DNA of 64,000 bases from Terrilactibacillus tamarindi (GTDB lineage Bacteria; Bacillota; Bacilli; Bacillales; Sporolactobacillaceae): positions 1 to 64,000 of the forward strand of contig NZ_WNHB01000011.1 of NCBI RefSeq assembly GCF_009718825.1, in the 5' to 3' direction. The position numbers were made by a program, and so were the translations under genes. Positions 26,450-37,733 of this stretch are shown here, piece after piece; position 1 is the first letter of the stretch; every line of letters begins with the position of its first letter. The notes beneath the pieces are model-generated. The model searched no databases, was not told where the DNA came from, and was given only the letters and a program-made list of their open reading frames with translations.

Positions 26450-27742
26450 TTGATTCTACAACTCATCATTTTAATCTTACTTATTATTATCACTGCTTTT
26501 TTCGTCGCTACAGAATTTGCCATTGTTAGAGTAAGAAAGATTAAAATTGATACTTTAGCGGAAACAGGAGATAAAAAGGCGCTTGCTGCTAAACGTGTGA
26601 TCGAGCATATGGATACATACCTTTCAGCCACACAATTAGGCATAACGATGACATCTCTTGGCATTGGTTGGTTAGGTGAGCCGGCTGTAGGACATTACAT
26701 ACATGAAATAGTAGGTTGGATACCATTGACACCAAGTGTGTCAGCTTTGCTTTCTACAATTATCGCCTTTCTTATTATTACAATTGTGAATGTAGTTGTC
26801 GGTGAATTGACGCCCAAAACTTTTGCTATCCAGAGTGCAGAAAAGGTTGCTTTGTTTGCAGCAAGACCGCTAATCTTTTTTTATTATCTTTTATTTCCAT
26901 TTATTTGGTTCTTAAATAAATGCTCATATCTTGTTTCTAAATTATTTGGAGTTACTCCAATGAATGGAAAAGGCGATGTGCATAGTGAGGCCGATATCCG
27001 TTATTTGCTTTCGGAGAGCTATAAAGGCGGAGAGATCAATCAGGCTGAATATCGCTATGTTAATCGTATCTTTGAATTTGATGATCGGATTGCTCGAGAG
27101 ATCATGGTACCTCGGACTGAAATGGCTTGTATTTTTATGGATCATCCGTTAGATGAAGCAATAGAAACAATGTTAGAAGAGAAATATACGCGTTATCCCG
27201 TTGTAAAAGAGGATAAAGATCATATCGTTGGTTTTATCCATATTAAATCACTACTACGAGTTAATTTTGATTCGATGACTCAAATAGACGAAATGGTGAG
27301 ACCGGTGATCACTGTCCTAGAGTCGATACCAATTAAACAACTTCTTTTGAAAATGCAGAAAGAACATATACATCTAGCGATCTTGATTGATGAGTATGGT
27401 GGAACGTCTGGACTTGTTACAGTTGAGGATATTTTAGAAGAAATTGTAGGTGAAATACGAGATGAGTTTGATGAAGATGAAAAACCGATTTTGAGAAAGA
27501 AAAATCAAGATGAATACATTATTGGTGGTAAAATGCTCGTGGATGAATTAAATCGTTTGTTTAATACTCATTTGGACCATGAAGAATTTGATACCATTGG
27601 CGGTTATATTCTTTCAAAACAATCGGATATCGATGAAGGAACGGTTATTACAACAGACGAATTATTACTCGAAGTACTGAGTGTCAATGGTAATCAAATA
27701 AAACAAGTTAGTGTTAAAAAAATTGTTTTACCTGATGTGTAA
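26450..27742 (+). CDS. CNNM/CorC-type membrane protein with CBS domains
   Basis: 430-residue 'hemolysin family' protein. An N-terminal DUF21/CNNM membrane domain (about 1-190) is followed by a CBS pair (about 205-335) and a C-terminal CorC/HlyC domain (about 345-430). Homologues (YhdP, YugS, YqhB) are linked to magnesium export or tolerance; the historic hemolysin name is not well supported. The start is TTG at 26450, 9 nt after AAAGGA; no ATG fits in frame. A short family A element lies directly upstream and could shape its leader. Confidence 0.9.
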   Translation: MILQLIILILLIIITAFFVATEFAIVRVRKIKIDTLAETGDKKALAAKRVIEHMDTYLSATQLGITMTSLGIGWLGEPAVGHYIHEIVGWIPLTPSVSALLSTIIAFLIITIVNVVVGELTPKTFAIQSAEKVALFAARPLIFFYYLLFPFIWFLNKCSYLVSKLFGVTPMNGKGDVHSEADIRYLLSESYKGGEINQAEYRYVNRIFEFDDRIAREIMVPRTEMACIFMDHPLDEAIETMLEEKYTRYPVVKEDKDHIVGFIHIKSLLRVNFDSMTQIDEMVRPVITVLESIPIKQLLLKMQKEHIHLAILIDEYGGTSGLVTVEDILEEIVGEIRDEFDEDEKPILRKKNQDEYIIGGKMLVDELNRLFNTHLDHEEFDTIGGYILSKQSDIDEGTVITTDELLLEVLSVNGNQIKQVSVKKIVLPDV

Positions 27743-28078
27743 TTTTCTGAGCATATTAAATAAAGAAAATTTAAAAACATGTTACCATGAAGATAATCAT
27801 TCAACTTAAAGTGAAAGATTGGACTAGAGGATGAAACTAAGGGTTACATATTGGCTCAATAAGATAGTCCAGACAAGGCAAGATGTCGATCAACAGCTGC
27901 AAAAAGATCTTGTTTCCGTATTAATAGGGAACTCGACGAACTATATCGGTGGGTAGAAAATATGTTTGATAAAATATCTTTTTAATTGATATTTTGAATA
28001 AAAGTTAATGGTATATAAGTCTAAAAAAAGGGATAAAATAAAGACTTAAACCTTAATTAAATTTATTATTATTTAAAA
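27743..28078. other. Intergenic interval before the peroxiredoxin gene
   Basis: About 340 bases. Possible pairings GGACTA/TAGTCC and CAAGAT/ATCTTG occur within 27819-27912, and two short overlapping frames there look like a decayed coding remnant. No confident gene or RNA family is recognised. Confidence 0.3.
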
Positions 28079-28107
28079 TTGACTTGAAATTAGACATATA
28101 TTATAAT
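28079..28107 (+). promoter_or_regulatory. Sigma-A promoter of ykuU
   Basis: TTGACT (28079-28084), 17-bp spacer, TATAAT (28102-28107), 48 bp before the start codon. Near-consensus, so expression is probably strong. Confidence 0.8.
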
Positions 28108-28154
28108 GTTCTTTGTAACCTAATATATGAGGAAAGATTAAGGAGGGACTGGAA

Positions 28155-28703
28155 TTGACAGAACGTTTAGTAGGAAAACAAGCACCTCGTTTTGAAATGG
28201 AAGCTGTATTACCAGACAAATCATTTGGTAAAGTCAGCCTTGAAGAAAATATGAAAAATGGTAAATGGACGGTTCTCTTTTTCTATCCTATGGATTTCAC
28301 TTTTGTTTGTCCAACAGAAATTACAGCTATGAGTGATGCAAATGATCAATTTGAAGATTTAGATGCGGTTGTTATCGGTGCATCAACAGATACGATACAT
28401 ACACACCTCGCTTGGATTAAAGCGCCACGTGAAGATAATGGCATCGGTGACATCAATTATCCATTAGCTGCTGATCATAATCAAGAAGTTGCAAGAAAAT
28501 ATGGTATTTTAATCGAAGAAGAAGGTATTGCACTTCGTGGATTGTTTATTATTAATCCAGAAGGTGAATTACAATATAGCGTTGTCAACCATAATAATAT
28601 TGGCCGTAGCGTTGATGAAACATTACGCGTCCTTCAAGCTTTACAAAGTGGCGGTCTTTGCCCAGTTAACTGGAAACCTGGTCAAGCTACACTTAAAGTT
28701 TGA
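28155..28703 (+). CDS. ykuU: Typical 2-Cys peroxiredoxin YkuU
   Basis: Thiol peroxidase that reduces hydroperoxides. 182 residues, nearly the B. subtilis YkuU sequence over the start (GKQAPRFEMEAVL). The peroxidatic Cys is in FTFVCPTE (near 52) and the resolving Cys in GGLCPVNW (near 169). The start is TTG, behind a perfect AGGAGGG. The thioredoxin-like partner gene ykuV that follows in B. subtilis is missing here. Single-gene unit with a strong promoter and terminator. Confidence 0.95.
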   Translation: MTERLVGKQAPRFEMEAVLPDKSFGKVSLEENMKNGKWTVLFFYPMDFTFVCPTEITAMSDANDQFEDLDAVVIGASTDTIHTHLAWIKAPREDNGIGDINYPLAADHNQEVARKYGILIEEEGIALRGLFIINPEGELQYSVVNHNNIGRSVDETLRVLQALQSGGLCPVNWKPGQATLKV

Positions 28704-28786
28704 TTAATTATGTCGATACTATTTTCAAATTAAATATAAGGCTTGAGATGAAAATGATGTTTCGCTAAAATCATTCTCATTCTTAA

Positions 28787-28828
28787 AAAGACCGTTATCA
28801 GGATACCGTGGATAACGGTCTTTTTTTC
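28787..28828 (+). terminator. ykuU terminator
   Basis: AGACCGTTATC pairs with GATAACGGTCT, then T7. Confidence 0.9.
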
Positions 28829-28993
28829 TCAAAAAACGATATAAAAATATAATGTGCAAAAGATGGGGATACTTTTTTTGATAGAGTGAACCCCAAAAGA
28901 AATGACATTGGATTTATTCGTATCCTCATGATAAAGTAAAAAATGGAGCATAAATGATGAGTTTAATTTGCTCCTTAGACGGGAGATGAAAAG

Positions 28994-30013
28994 GTGTTAG
29001 AATCAGTTATTTTAATTGGTCTTTGGACAATTATATTTATCTATTTAATTTTAGCTTCAATTGATTTTGGTGCTAATTTCTATATCTTTTTTGGAAGAGC
29101 GATAGGCAAAAAAGAATCTGTTATAAAAACATTGAAAGGGTATATTTCACCCATATCGGATGTTATACATATATGTTTTGTCTTGTTTTTTGCTGGGATC
29201 GGCGTTATCATACCCGAAACCTCGTATTACTTAGGAAGTTCCCTATTATTTCCTGGCATTTTAATTATTTTACTCATTATTGTTAGAAGTTTTGCTTCTG
29301 CAGTTAGTCAGCTACAGGCGGAGAGAGAACGGTTAGTCGCTGCATTAGACATTATGAATGGTATCATTTCATTAATTATCCCTGTTCTAATGTCACTTGT
29401 TTTGGCCATAAGTGAAGGCGGATTTGTTGTATCGGTTGGTTCCAAAGTGACGTTGTCATTAACCAATTTGGTTGTAAGTCCTTATGTTTGGATTGAAATG
29501 TTACTGGCTAGTATAAGTGTTATATTTATTAGTTCCAGCTATATGGTTTATTATAGCCATAAACAAGGCATGTTGGCCGCTCGAGAGGAAATGAGGAAAC
29601 TCGCTTTATTATTAAGTGTTCCGATTGTTATGGTTAGTGGACTTGTGTTTCTTGGTATTCAAGGTCACAATCCCCAACACTTTGATACATTACTAAATTA
29701 TTCGTGGATGTTTCTGGTTTCACTGGTCTGTTTTTTCCTAGCTATTACACTTATTTTTAAAAGATCAAATTTCTTTCTTGCTTTCCTATTTGTTATTTTT
29801 CAATATTTCTTTGCGTTTTTTGGTTATGGTATATCACATTTACCTTATCTTTTATACCCCTATATTAAACTTCAAACCACGACGCGATTAAGCGTAAATT
29901 CGGTCTTTGATGTTATCCTATTAATGTTGATTCTTGGTGTCTCTACGATTATTCCACTACTGTTACTAAAATTACGTATCACTGTCATAAATCGTAAACT
30001 AAAAGAGAAATAA
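28994..30013 (+). CDS. Cytochrome bd oxidase subunit II-like protein (lone CydB)
   Basis: 339-residue membrane protein with eight to nine hydrophobic segments. The N-terminal LASIDFGANFYIF corresponds to the CydB motif around DGFDFG, and the overall pattern fits subunit II. No cydA (heme-binding subunit I) lies beside it and the protein is shorter and less glycine-rich than classic CydB, so it is a diverged paralogue or works with a remote partner. The start is GTG at 28994 with GGGAG 8 nt upstream. Terminator follows at once. Confidence 0.65.
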   Translation: MLESVILIGLWTIIFIYLILASIDFGANFYIFFGRAIGKKESVIKTLKGYISPISDVIHICFVLFFAGIGVIIPETSYYLGSSLLFPGILIILLIIVRSFASAVSQLQAERERLVAALDIMNGIISLIIPVLMSLVLAISEGGFVVSVGSKVTLSLTNLVVSPYVWIEMLLASISVIFISSSYMVYYSHKQGMLAAREEMRKLALLLSVPIVMVSGLVFLGIQGHNPQHFDTLLNYSWMFLVSLVCFFLAITLIFKRSNFFLAFLFVIFQYFFAFFGYGISHLPYLLYPYIKLQTTTRLSVNSVFDVILLMLILGVSTIIPLLLLKLRITVINRKLKEK

Positions 30014-30016
30014 ATA

Positions 30017-30056
30017 ATAAAAAAGCCATTTTTGATCAATGGCTTTTTTATTATTT
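30017..30056. terminator. Bidirectional terminator after the CydB-like gene
   Basis: AAAAAAGCCATT pairs with AATGGCTTTTTT; it works for the CydB-like gene and, through the family B copy, for rnjA from the other side. Confidence 0.85.
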
Positions 30057-30159
30057 ATCCTATTTAGTTTTGACGGCAAGTAAAGACCCCACCGCAAGAT
30101 TCTGCGTAAAGAAGATAGGGGGATCAAGAAAACCCCCACTGATGGAAGTTTCTCTTTAT
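30054..30159 (+). repeat. Family B repeat, copy B3 (internally deleted)
   Basis: A 106-bp copy with TTTAT at both ends (30054-30058 and 30155-30159). The right terminal TTTAT contains the complement of the rnjA stop codon (30156-30158). The inner stem is weakened and the GGTTCAGCTAACC part is lost. Confidence 0.85.
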
Positions 30160-31841
30160 GAGACTGATGCAGGATCAACTTCCATAATAATTGGAAGAAT
30201 CATTGGTCTACGCTTTGTTTTTTCATATAAAAATGGAGCTAATGTTTCCGTAATTTCATTTTTAATTTCTGACCATTGTGATGTTTTTCGATCCATAACA
30301 CCTTGCAGACGTTTGTTAAGAAGAGATTGGGCATCATTGATTAAATCACCAGACTCTCTCATATAAACAAATCCACGAGAAATAATATCTGGACCAGCAA
30401 GGATTTGGTGATCTTTCATATTGATACTTACGACGACAATGACGAGGCCTTCTTCGGAAAGAATGCGTCTATCACGTAAGACAATGTTGCCGATATCACC
30501 AATTCCATTTCCATCGATATAGACGGAACCAGCAGGAACTTTACCCATCACTTTGGCAGAATTTTGATCAAGTGCTAGGACATCTCCAATATCCATTATA
30601 AAGGAGTGATCGAACGGTACCCCGCAATCAGCGGCGCTTTCGGTATGTTTTTTTAGCATACGAAATTCACCATGTATCGGCATGAAAAACTTCGGTTTCA
30701 TTAATCTAAGCATTAATTTTTGTTCTTGTTGTCCTCCATGACCTGACGTGTGGACATTACTTAGTGGGCCATGAATAACAGTGGCACCAGCCCGATACAA
30801 CTGGTTAATTGTTTTGTTAACGCTGATGGTGTTTCCTGGGATTGGAGACGATGAAAACACAACCGTGTCGCCAGGAATAATTTGTATTTGTCGATGTGTC
30901 CCATTAGCAATTCGAGAAAGAGCAGCCATCGGCTCGCCCTGACTTCCTGTACAGAGGATCGTTACTTGGTTATCTGGTAGGCGGTTAATCCTTTGATGGT
31001 CGATAAAGGTATCTTTGGGTGCATTAATATACCCAAGCTCTTCTCCAATACTAATTGAAGCTTCCATACTACGACCAAAGACAGCAACTTTTCGATTGTT
31101 TTCCACAGCTGCTTCAACAACTTGTTGAAGACGATGAATGTTAGATGCAAACGTAGCAAAAATGATTCTGCCATTTACTTTACGGAAAATATCAGAGATA
31201 TTTTCCCCAACTTGACGTTCTGACATGGTGAAATTAGGAACTTCTGCATTTGTACTATCTGATAATAGACAAAGAACTCCTTCTTTTCCTATTTCGGCCA
31301 TTTTTGTTAAGTTGGCTGGTTCACCAACTGGTGTGAAGTCAAATTTAAAATCGCCTGTTTGAACGATATTTCCAGGTGGTGTTTTAACCACAATCCCATA
31401 GGAATCTGGAATACTGTGTGTCGTTCTGAAGAAACTAACAGACGTTTTTTGAAATTTAATAACGTCATCTTCTCCAAATTCGTGAATGGTTGTCTGTCTT
31501 AATAGACCGTGTTCATCAAGTTTATTTCGGATTAACCCAGCAGCAAGTTTTCCAGCATAAATGGGAATGTTGATTTGCTTTAATAAATAAGGTACGCCAC
31601 CAATATGGTCTTCGTGACCATGAGTAATAAATAATCCTTTAATTTTGTCTACATTTTTAACAAGATAAGAATAGTCAGGGATGACGTAGTCAATCCCCAA
31701 AAGTTCATCTTCAGGGAATTTAATACCTGCATCAATGACAATTATTTCGTCTTGAAATTGAACAACATAGGTGTTTTTACCTATTTCTCCCAAACCGCCT
31801 AATGAGAACACGGCCGTTTGATGATTTTTAACAAATTTCAT
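30156..31841 (-). CDS. rnjA: Ribonuclease J1
   Basis: Dual 5'-3' exoribonuclease/endoribonuclease central to mRNA decay and 16S rRNA maturation. 561 residues: metallo-beta-lactamase core with the zinc motif HGHEDHIGG (about 74-82), beta-CASP domain ([11 protein letters not shown] region onward), [10 protein letters not shown] and a C-terminal domain. The ATG lies 3 bp after the rpoY stop and its ribosome-binding site GGAGAAG is inside rpoY, so they are coupled. The stop codon falls in the terminal pentamer of a family B element. Confidence 0.97.
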   Translation of the reverse strand: MKFVKNHQTAVFSLGGLGEIGKNTYVVQFQDEIIVIDAGIKFPEDELLGIDYVIPDYSYLVKNVDKIKGLFITHGHEDHIGGVPYLLKQINIPIYAGKLAAGLIRNKLDEHGLLRQTTIHEFGEDDVIKFQKTSVSFFRTTHSIPDSYGIVVKTPPGNIVQTGDFKFDFTPVGEPANLTKMAEIGKEGVLCLLSDSTNAEVPNFTMSERQVGENISDIFRKVNGRIIFATFASNIHRLQQVVEAAVENNRKVAVFGRSMEASISIGEELGYINAPKDTFIDHQRINRLPDNQVTILCTGSQGEPMAALSRIANGTHRQIQIIPGDTVVFSSSPIPGNTISVNKTINQLYRAGATVIHGPLSNVHTSGHGGQQEQKLMLRLMKPKFFMPIHGEFRMLKKHTESAADCGVPFDHSFIMDIGDVLALDQNSAKVMGKVPAGSVYIDGNGIGDIGNIVLRDRRILSEEGLVIVVVSINMKDHQILAGPDIISRGFVYMRESGDLINDAQSLLNKRLQGVMDRKTSQWSEIKNEITETLAPFLYEKTKRRPMILPIIMEVDPASVS

Positions 31842-31844
31842 AAG

Positions 31845-32054
31845 CTATATCTTCTCCAATTGATAAGTGTCAGAGTTTTTCTCATATTCAAGGAATGCGC
31901 CGCTAATAGGTTGGACGAATTCAATATTATAAGGTCGCTCTGCTAATTTTTCACGTACATCACTTTCATTTTCACCTTCGATATACATTGTTTTGGTATT
32001 TTCTCTAATTGGAACTTCAGTTTTGGATGCTTGATACAATACTTTAAAGATCAT
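31845..32054 (-). CDS. rpoY: RNA polymerase epsilon subunit
   Basis: Small accessory RNA polymerase subunit (YkzG), 69 residues: MIFKVLYQ start, RENTKTMYIEGENE and YNIEFVQPISGAFLEYE are the family's conserved blocks. The ATG at 32054 follows AAGGAGAG by 7 nt; longer in-frame starts upstream lack ribosome-binding sites. It is always the first gene of the rpoY-rnjA pair in Bacillales, as here. Confidence 0.95.
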   Translation of the reverse strand: MIFKVLYQASKTEVPIRENTKTMYIEGENESDVREKLAERPYNIEFVQPISGAFLEYEKNSDTYQLEKI

Positions 32055-32367
32055 TTTCTTTTCTCTCCTTATGTGCTCGATACTAGCTCTATATACCATT
32101 ATAAATGAAATCCTATGTTTTTTCATTTATTTCTATCCAACCTCTAGAAATTTATTCCTTTATAAAGGTATAAATAAACAACTATCTTAAAATTGAGCCT
32201 CATAGTTTCAGCGTGAGGTAAGAGGAATAGAGACTAAATAGGACACTGAACGGGAGAAACCTCTTCATCATGTCATTAAACCCATTCTCTAGTTTTGACA
32301 AAATAAATCGTTTTAATAAGTAGCATATGTTATTCTAATACTAGAGTAAAATGGAAGGAGTTTAAAC
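32055..32367. other. Divergent promoter interval rpoY/ykrA
   Basis: 313 bases between divergent genes. A TTGACA (32292-32297) points toward the HAD-phosphatase gene, but its -10 is unclear. Nothing else was recognised. Confidence 0.3.
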
Positions 32368-33153
32368 ATGACTAATGAGAAGATTGTTTTCTTTGATATT
32401 GATGGAACCATATATGACTTTGAAAAAAAAATCCCTGAATCGACGAAAAAAGCGATTTTTGAGTTGCAAAACATGGGTATAGTGACCGCTATTGCAACGG
32501 GACGAGCCCCATTTATGTTTAAAGATCTACGTGACGAGTTAAATATTCATACATATGTCAGTTTTAATGGCCAATATGTTGTCCACAACAATGAGGTCGT
32601 TTATAAGAATCCCTTAAATAAAAAAGCATTATTCCACCTGGCAAAACAAGCATTGGCGAATGAACATCCGATCATTTTTCAAAACGAAGAGACGATGAAG
32701 ACGGAGTCAATTGAACATCCGTATGTTATAGAAGGGATAAAAAGTTTGCGCATTAAAGACTTTCCTAGTAACGATAATGTGCAGGTCTTTCATCAAGAGA
32801 ATGACATTTACCAAGCTCTGTTATTCTATACAGAAGATCAAAACATGAATTACCCAAAGATGTATCCTGATTTCAATTTTGTTCGTTGGCATCCGTGCTC
32901 TGTTGATGTACTTCCTTCAAATGGTTCTAAAGCAAATGGGATAAAGCAACTATTAAAACTTTTAAACCTTAATGTAGAGCAATCTTACGCCTTTGGCGAC
33001 GGTTTAAATGACCGAGAGATGCTAAGTTACGTGGGTCAAGGAATAGCCATGGGAAACGCCGAGGAAGAAACGAAAAAAGTAGCAAGCTGGGTAACAAAGC
33101 CTGTAGATCAAGATGGTATTGTTTTTGGATTAGAAAAAGCTGGTTTACTTTAA
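32368..33153 (+). CDS. ykrA: HAD-superfamily phosphatase, Cof-type (YkrA)
   Basis: 261-residue Cof/IIB-type HAD hydrolase that probably dephosphorylates sugar phosphates or related metabolites. Motif I FFDIDGTIYD (about 8-17), motif II TAIATGRAP, motif III Lys in NGSKANGIKQLL and motif IV FGDGLNDREML are all present, with a C2-type cap between II and III. GGAAGGAG precedes the ATG. Position between rpoY and def matches B. subtilis ykrA. Convergent with def; shared terminator. Confidence 0.88.
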   Translation: MTNEKIVFFDIDGTIYDFEKKIPESTKKAIFELQNMGIVTAIATGRAPFMFKDLRDELNIHTYVSFNGQYVVHNNEVVYKNPLNKKALFHLAKQALANEHPIIFQNEETMKTESIEHPYVIEGIKSLRIKDFPSNDNVQVFHQENDIYQALLFYTEDQNMNYPKMYPDFNFVRWHPCSVDVLPSNGSKANGIKQLLKLLNLNVEQSYAFGDGLNDREMLSYVGQGIAMGNAEEETKKVASWVTKPVDQDGIVFGLEKAGLL

Positions 33154-33222
33154 ATCTCTAAATTAAATAAATGCAAAACATATCGCTTTTGGTGAAACGT
33201 TTAAATTGAATCGGAAATTAAT

Positions 33223-33252
33223 AAAAGGGCTACGGATCGTAGCCCTTTTTCA
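33223..33252. terminator. Bidirectional terminator ykrA/def
   Basis: Perfect 12-bp stem AAAAGGGCTACG/CGTAGCCCTTTT with a 3-nt loop; A- and T-runs on the two sides serve both convergent genes. Confidence 0.92.
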
Positions 33253-33255
33253 ATA

Positions 33256-33801
33256 TTAATTTGTCGGACAATGATCTGGGATGGCAAAAGGATTTTCTTT
33301 ATTAATGTGATCATAAAACATAATACCATCTAAATGGTCTATCTCATGTTGAATAGCAATAGCAGGTAATCCTTTTAATTTTAACGTTATTTCTTTTCCA
33401 TCGATATTGTATGCTTTTACTTTGACTCTGGCATGTCGTGGAACATAGCCGGGGACTTCTCGATCAACGGATAAACATCCTTCGCCACCTTCTAGATAGG
33501 TGTTTTCAACGGAGTGGCTAATAATTTTGGGATTAAACAAGGTATAATCATGAATTTTGTCTTCTTCAGGAATATAGACGGCGATCATTCGTTTGCTAAT
33601 TCCAATTTGAGGTGCAGCAAGTCCTATGCCAGCGCGTAATTTATATTTTTCAGCAATTTCATCGTCTTGGCTATTAATCAGAAATTCCCGCATTTTTTTC
33701 AAAGTTTCTTTTTCCTCATGAGTCGGCGGCATCACTACTTCTTGTGCCACAGCTCTTAATATGGGATTCCCTTCTCGAACAATATCATCCATTGTTAACA
33801 C
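33256..33801 (-). CDS. def: Peptide deformylase
   Basis: Removes the formyl group from nascent N-formylmethionine. 181 residues, type 2 (Gram-positive) deformylase. The three metal/catalytic motifs are [17 protein letters not shown] and QHEIDHLDG. The GTG at 33801 (reads VLTMDDIV, like MITMENIV of B. subtilis YkrB) has AGGAG 8 nt upstream; a GTG at 33810 is too near that site. It lies just upstream of, and divergent from, the pdh operon. Confidence 0.96.
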   Translation of the reverse strand: MLTMDDIVREGNPILRAVAQEVVMPPTHEEKETLKKMREFLINSQDDEIAEKYKLRAGIGLAAPQIGISKRMIAVYIPEEDKIHDYTLFNPKIISHSVENTYLEGGEGCLSVDREVPGYVPRHARVKVKAYNIDGKEITLKLKGLPAIAIQHEIDHLDGIMFYDHINKENPFAIPDHCPTN

Positions 33802-35367
<1,566 letters not shown>

Positions 35368-35370
35368 CCT

Positions 35371-36348
35371 ATGGCACAAATGACAATGATTCAAGCTATC
35401 ACTGATGCGCTTCGTACTGAGCTCAAACGTGATGAAAATGTGCTTGTTTTTGGTGAAGATGTAGGGAAAAACGGTGGTGTCTTCAGAGCAACTGAAGGAT
35501 TATTTGATGAATTTGGCGAGGAAAGAGTATTTGATACGCCCTTAGCTGAGTCAGGAATTGGTGGACTTGCCTTAGGTTTAACAATGGAAAACTATCGTCC
35601 AGTTATGGAGATCCAATTTTTCGGCTTTGTATTTGAAGCAATGGATAGTGTAGCAGCACAAATGGCTCGTTTGCGCTATCGGTCTGGTGGAAAATACAAT
35701 GCCCCAGTTACCATACGTTCACCTTTTGGTGGGGGAGTAAAAACACCGGAGCTCCATGCGGATAGTCTCGAGGGTCTTTTTTATCAAACACCAGGCGTTA
35801 AGGTGGTTATTCCATCAACCCCTTACGACGCCAAAGGTCTTTTGATTGCTTCTATTCGTGATAATGATCCTGTTATCTTTTTAGAGCATATGAAATTGTA
35901 TCGTTCGTTTCGAGGCGAAGTACCGGAAGAAGCCTATACGATAGAACTAGGCAAAGCAAACGTTGTCCGTGAAGGAAAAGACCTCACGATTATTACATAT
36001 GGTGCGATGGTAAAAACATCACTAAAGGCAGCCGAACTTCTAGCTAAAGAAAATATCGATGTTGAGGTCATCGATCTAAGAACGGTCAATCCAATTGATG
36101 TCGATACAATCGTTCAATCGATAGAAAAAACCAATCATGCTGTTGTTGTTCAAGAGGCTCAAAAACAAGCGGGGGTGGCTTCGGCGGTCATTGCTGAGAT
36201 TAATGATCGAGCAATTCTCTCATTAGAAGCACCCGTCGGTCGTGTGACAGCCCCTGATACTGTTTTCCCATTTGCTGCGGCCGAAAATGTTTGGTTGCCA
36301 AATGAAAAGGATGTCGTAGAAAAAGTAAAAGCAACTTTAAATTATTAA
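35371..36348 (+). CDS. pdhB: Pyruvate dehydrogenase E1 beta subunit
   Basis: 325-residue partner of PdhA in the E1 heterotetramer. Conserved blocks [31 protein letters not shown] and [17 protein letters not shown] contain the ThDP-contacting Glu and active-site residues. AGAAGGAG lies inside the end of pdhA, so translation is coupled. Confidence 0.97.
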   Translation: MAQMTMIQAITDALRTELKRDENVLVFGEDVGKNGGVFRATEGLFDEFGEERVFDTPLAESGIGGLALGLTMENYRPVMEIQFFGFVFEAMDSVAAQMARLRYRSGGKYNAPVTIRSPFGGGVKTPELHADSLEGLFYQTPGVKVVIPSTPYDAKGLLIASIRDNDPVIFLEHMKLYRSFRGEVPEEAYTIELGKANVVREGKDLTIITYGAMVKTSLKAAELLAKENIDVEVIDLRTVNPIDVDTIVQSIEKTNHAVVVQEAQKQAGVASAVIAEINDRAILSLEAPVGRVTAPDTVFPFAAAENVWLPNEKDVVEKVKATLNY

Positions 36349-36433
36349 ACTCTGAGAGTGAATCTAGGTGCTTATTTGTGATTCACTCTAATTTTTAAGC
36401 ATGCAGAACAGAATGAAAAAGGGGGCTAAAGAC

Positions 36434-37729
36434 TTGGCTTATGAGTTTAAGTTACCAGACATTGGTGAAGGTATTCATGAAGGTGAAATTGTAAAATGGT
36501 TCGTAAAACCAGGAGATGAAGTAAAGGAAGATGATATTTTAGCAGAGGTACAAAATGATAAAGCCGTTGTTGAAATTCCTTCTCCTGTTGATGGTAAAAT
36601 ATTAGAAGTTAAAGTCGATGAAGGTGTTACTGTTGAAGTAGGGACCGTTGTTGTTACGATAGACGCAGAGGGCTATGAAGAGAGTGAAGAACCATCTGAA
36701 GCACCTGACGCGGAAACTCCTGTGACTGAAGTTGCTGATGTGAAAAGTCCTGCTGCCCCTGCAGAGGACAAGGGTGCAGAGCAAAAACGGGTTATTGCGA
36801 TGCCATCTGTAAGGAAATATGCGAGAGATAATGGTGTTAATATCTCTAATGTTCAAGGTACAGGAAATCACGGAAGAATATTAAAAGACGACATTGATCT
36901 CTTTATAGAGGGTGGATCAACACCTGAACATCCAGCTGATATTGAAGAACAAGTGTCATCTCCAGTGACACGTGATGAGAATTCAGAACAAGAAACGGTA
37001 ACCCAAACACCTAGTTTTAATCAAACTCAACGTGAATCACGTGAACCTTTAAAAGGAATTCGTAAAGCAATATCAAAAGCCATGGTTCACTCAAAACATA
37101 CAGCACCACATGTTACGTTAATGGATGAAGTTGATGTTAGTAAGACTGTGGCCCATCGAAAAACTTTTAAAGGAGAAGCTGCTGAACTAGGCATAAAATT
37201 AACTTATCTCCCATATGTTATCAAAGCACTCGTTGCTGCCTTGAGAGAGTTTCCAGTGCTTAATGCATCAATCGACGATGCTAATGAAGAAGTTGTGTAT
37301 AAACATTATTACAACATTGGTATAGCAACTGATACGGATCAAGGATTATTTGTCCCTGTTATTAAAGATGCAGATCGAAAATCAATGTATCAACTCGCAA
37401 CGGAGATTAGTGATTATGCATCAAAAGCTAGGGAAGGCAAATTAGCTTCTGGTGATATGAAAGGTGGTACATGCACAATTACCAATATTGGATCTGCCGG
37501 CGGACAATGGTTTACACCAGTTATTAATCATCCAGAGGTAGCAATATTAGGTATTGGGCGTATTACAGAGAAACCCGTTGTTGAAAATGGTGAAGTTGTC
37601 GTAAGACCTGTTATTGCCTTATCATTAAGTTTTGATCATCGTATTATTGATGGTGCTACAGCCCAATATGCGATGAATAAAATAAAGAGATTACTTAATG
37701 ATCCACAACGCTTAATCTTGGAGGGATGA
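36434..37729 (+). CDS. pdhC: Dihydrolipoamide acetyltransferase (E2)
   Basis: Core of the pyruvate dehydrogenase complex; transfers acetyl groups to CoA. 431 residues: a single N-terminal lipoyl domain with the lipoylated Lys in [11 protein letters not shown] (near 42), an acidic/Pro-rich linker, a peripheral-subunit-binding domain ([12 protein letters not shown]), a second linker and the catalytic domain with DHRIIDG (His near 400). The TTG at 36434 (reading [12 protein letters not shown] next) is chosen: AAAAAGGGGG is 8 nt upstream. The in-frame ATG at 36401 has no such site. Confidence 0.95.
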   Translation: MAYEFKLPDIGEGIHEGEIVKWFVKPGDEVKEDDILAEVQNDKAVVEIPSPVDGKILEVKVDEGVTVEVGTVVVTIDAEGYEESEEPSEAPDAETPVTEVADVKSPAAPAEDKGAEQKRVIAMPSVRKYARDNGVNISNVQGTGNHGRILKDDIDLFIEGGSTPEHPADIEEQVSSPVTRDENSEQETVTQTPSFNQTQRESREPLKGIRKAISKAMVHSKHTAPHVTLMDEVDVSKTVAHRKTFKGEAAELGIKLTYLPYVIKALVAALREFPVLNASIDDANEEVVYKHYYNIGIATDTDQGLFVPVIKDADRKSMYQLATEISDYASKAREGKLASGDMKGGTCTITNIGSAGGQWFTPVINHPEVAILGIGRITEKPVVENGEVVVRPVIALSLSFDHRIIDGATAQYAMNKIKRLLNDPQRLILEG

Positions 37730-37733
37730 GGAA

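Noticed and set aside
27831-27955. Two overlapping short frames (about 30 and 17 codons) that would make one longer peptide with a frameshift
   Set aside because: The first ATG touches its only possible ribosome-binding site and no family is recognised. A decayed gene is possible but unsupported.
30070-30366. 98-codon plus-strand frame across copy B3 and the rnjA end
   Set aside because: It is antisense to the conserved rnjA C-terminus and begins inside a repeat; no ribosome-binding site.
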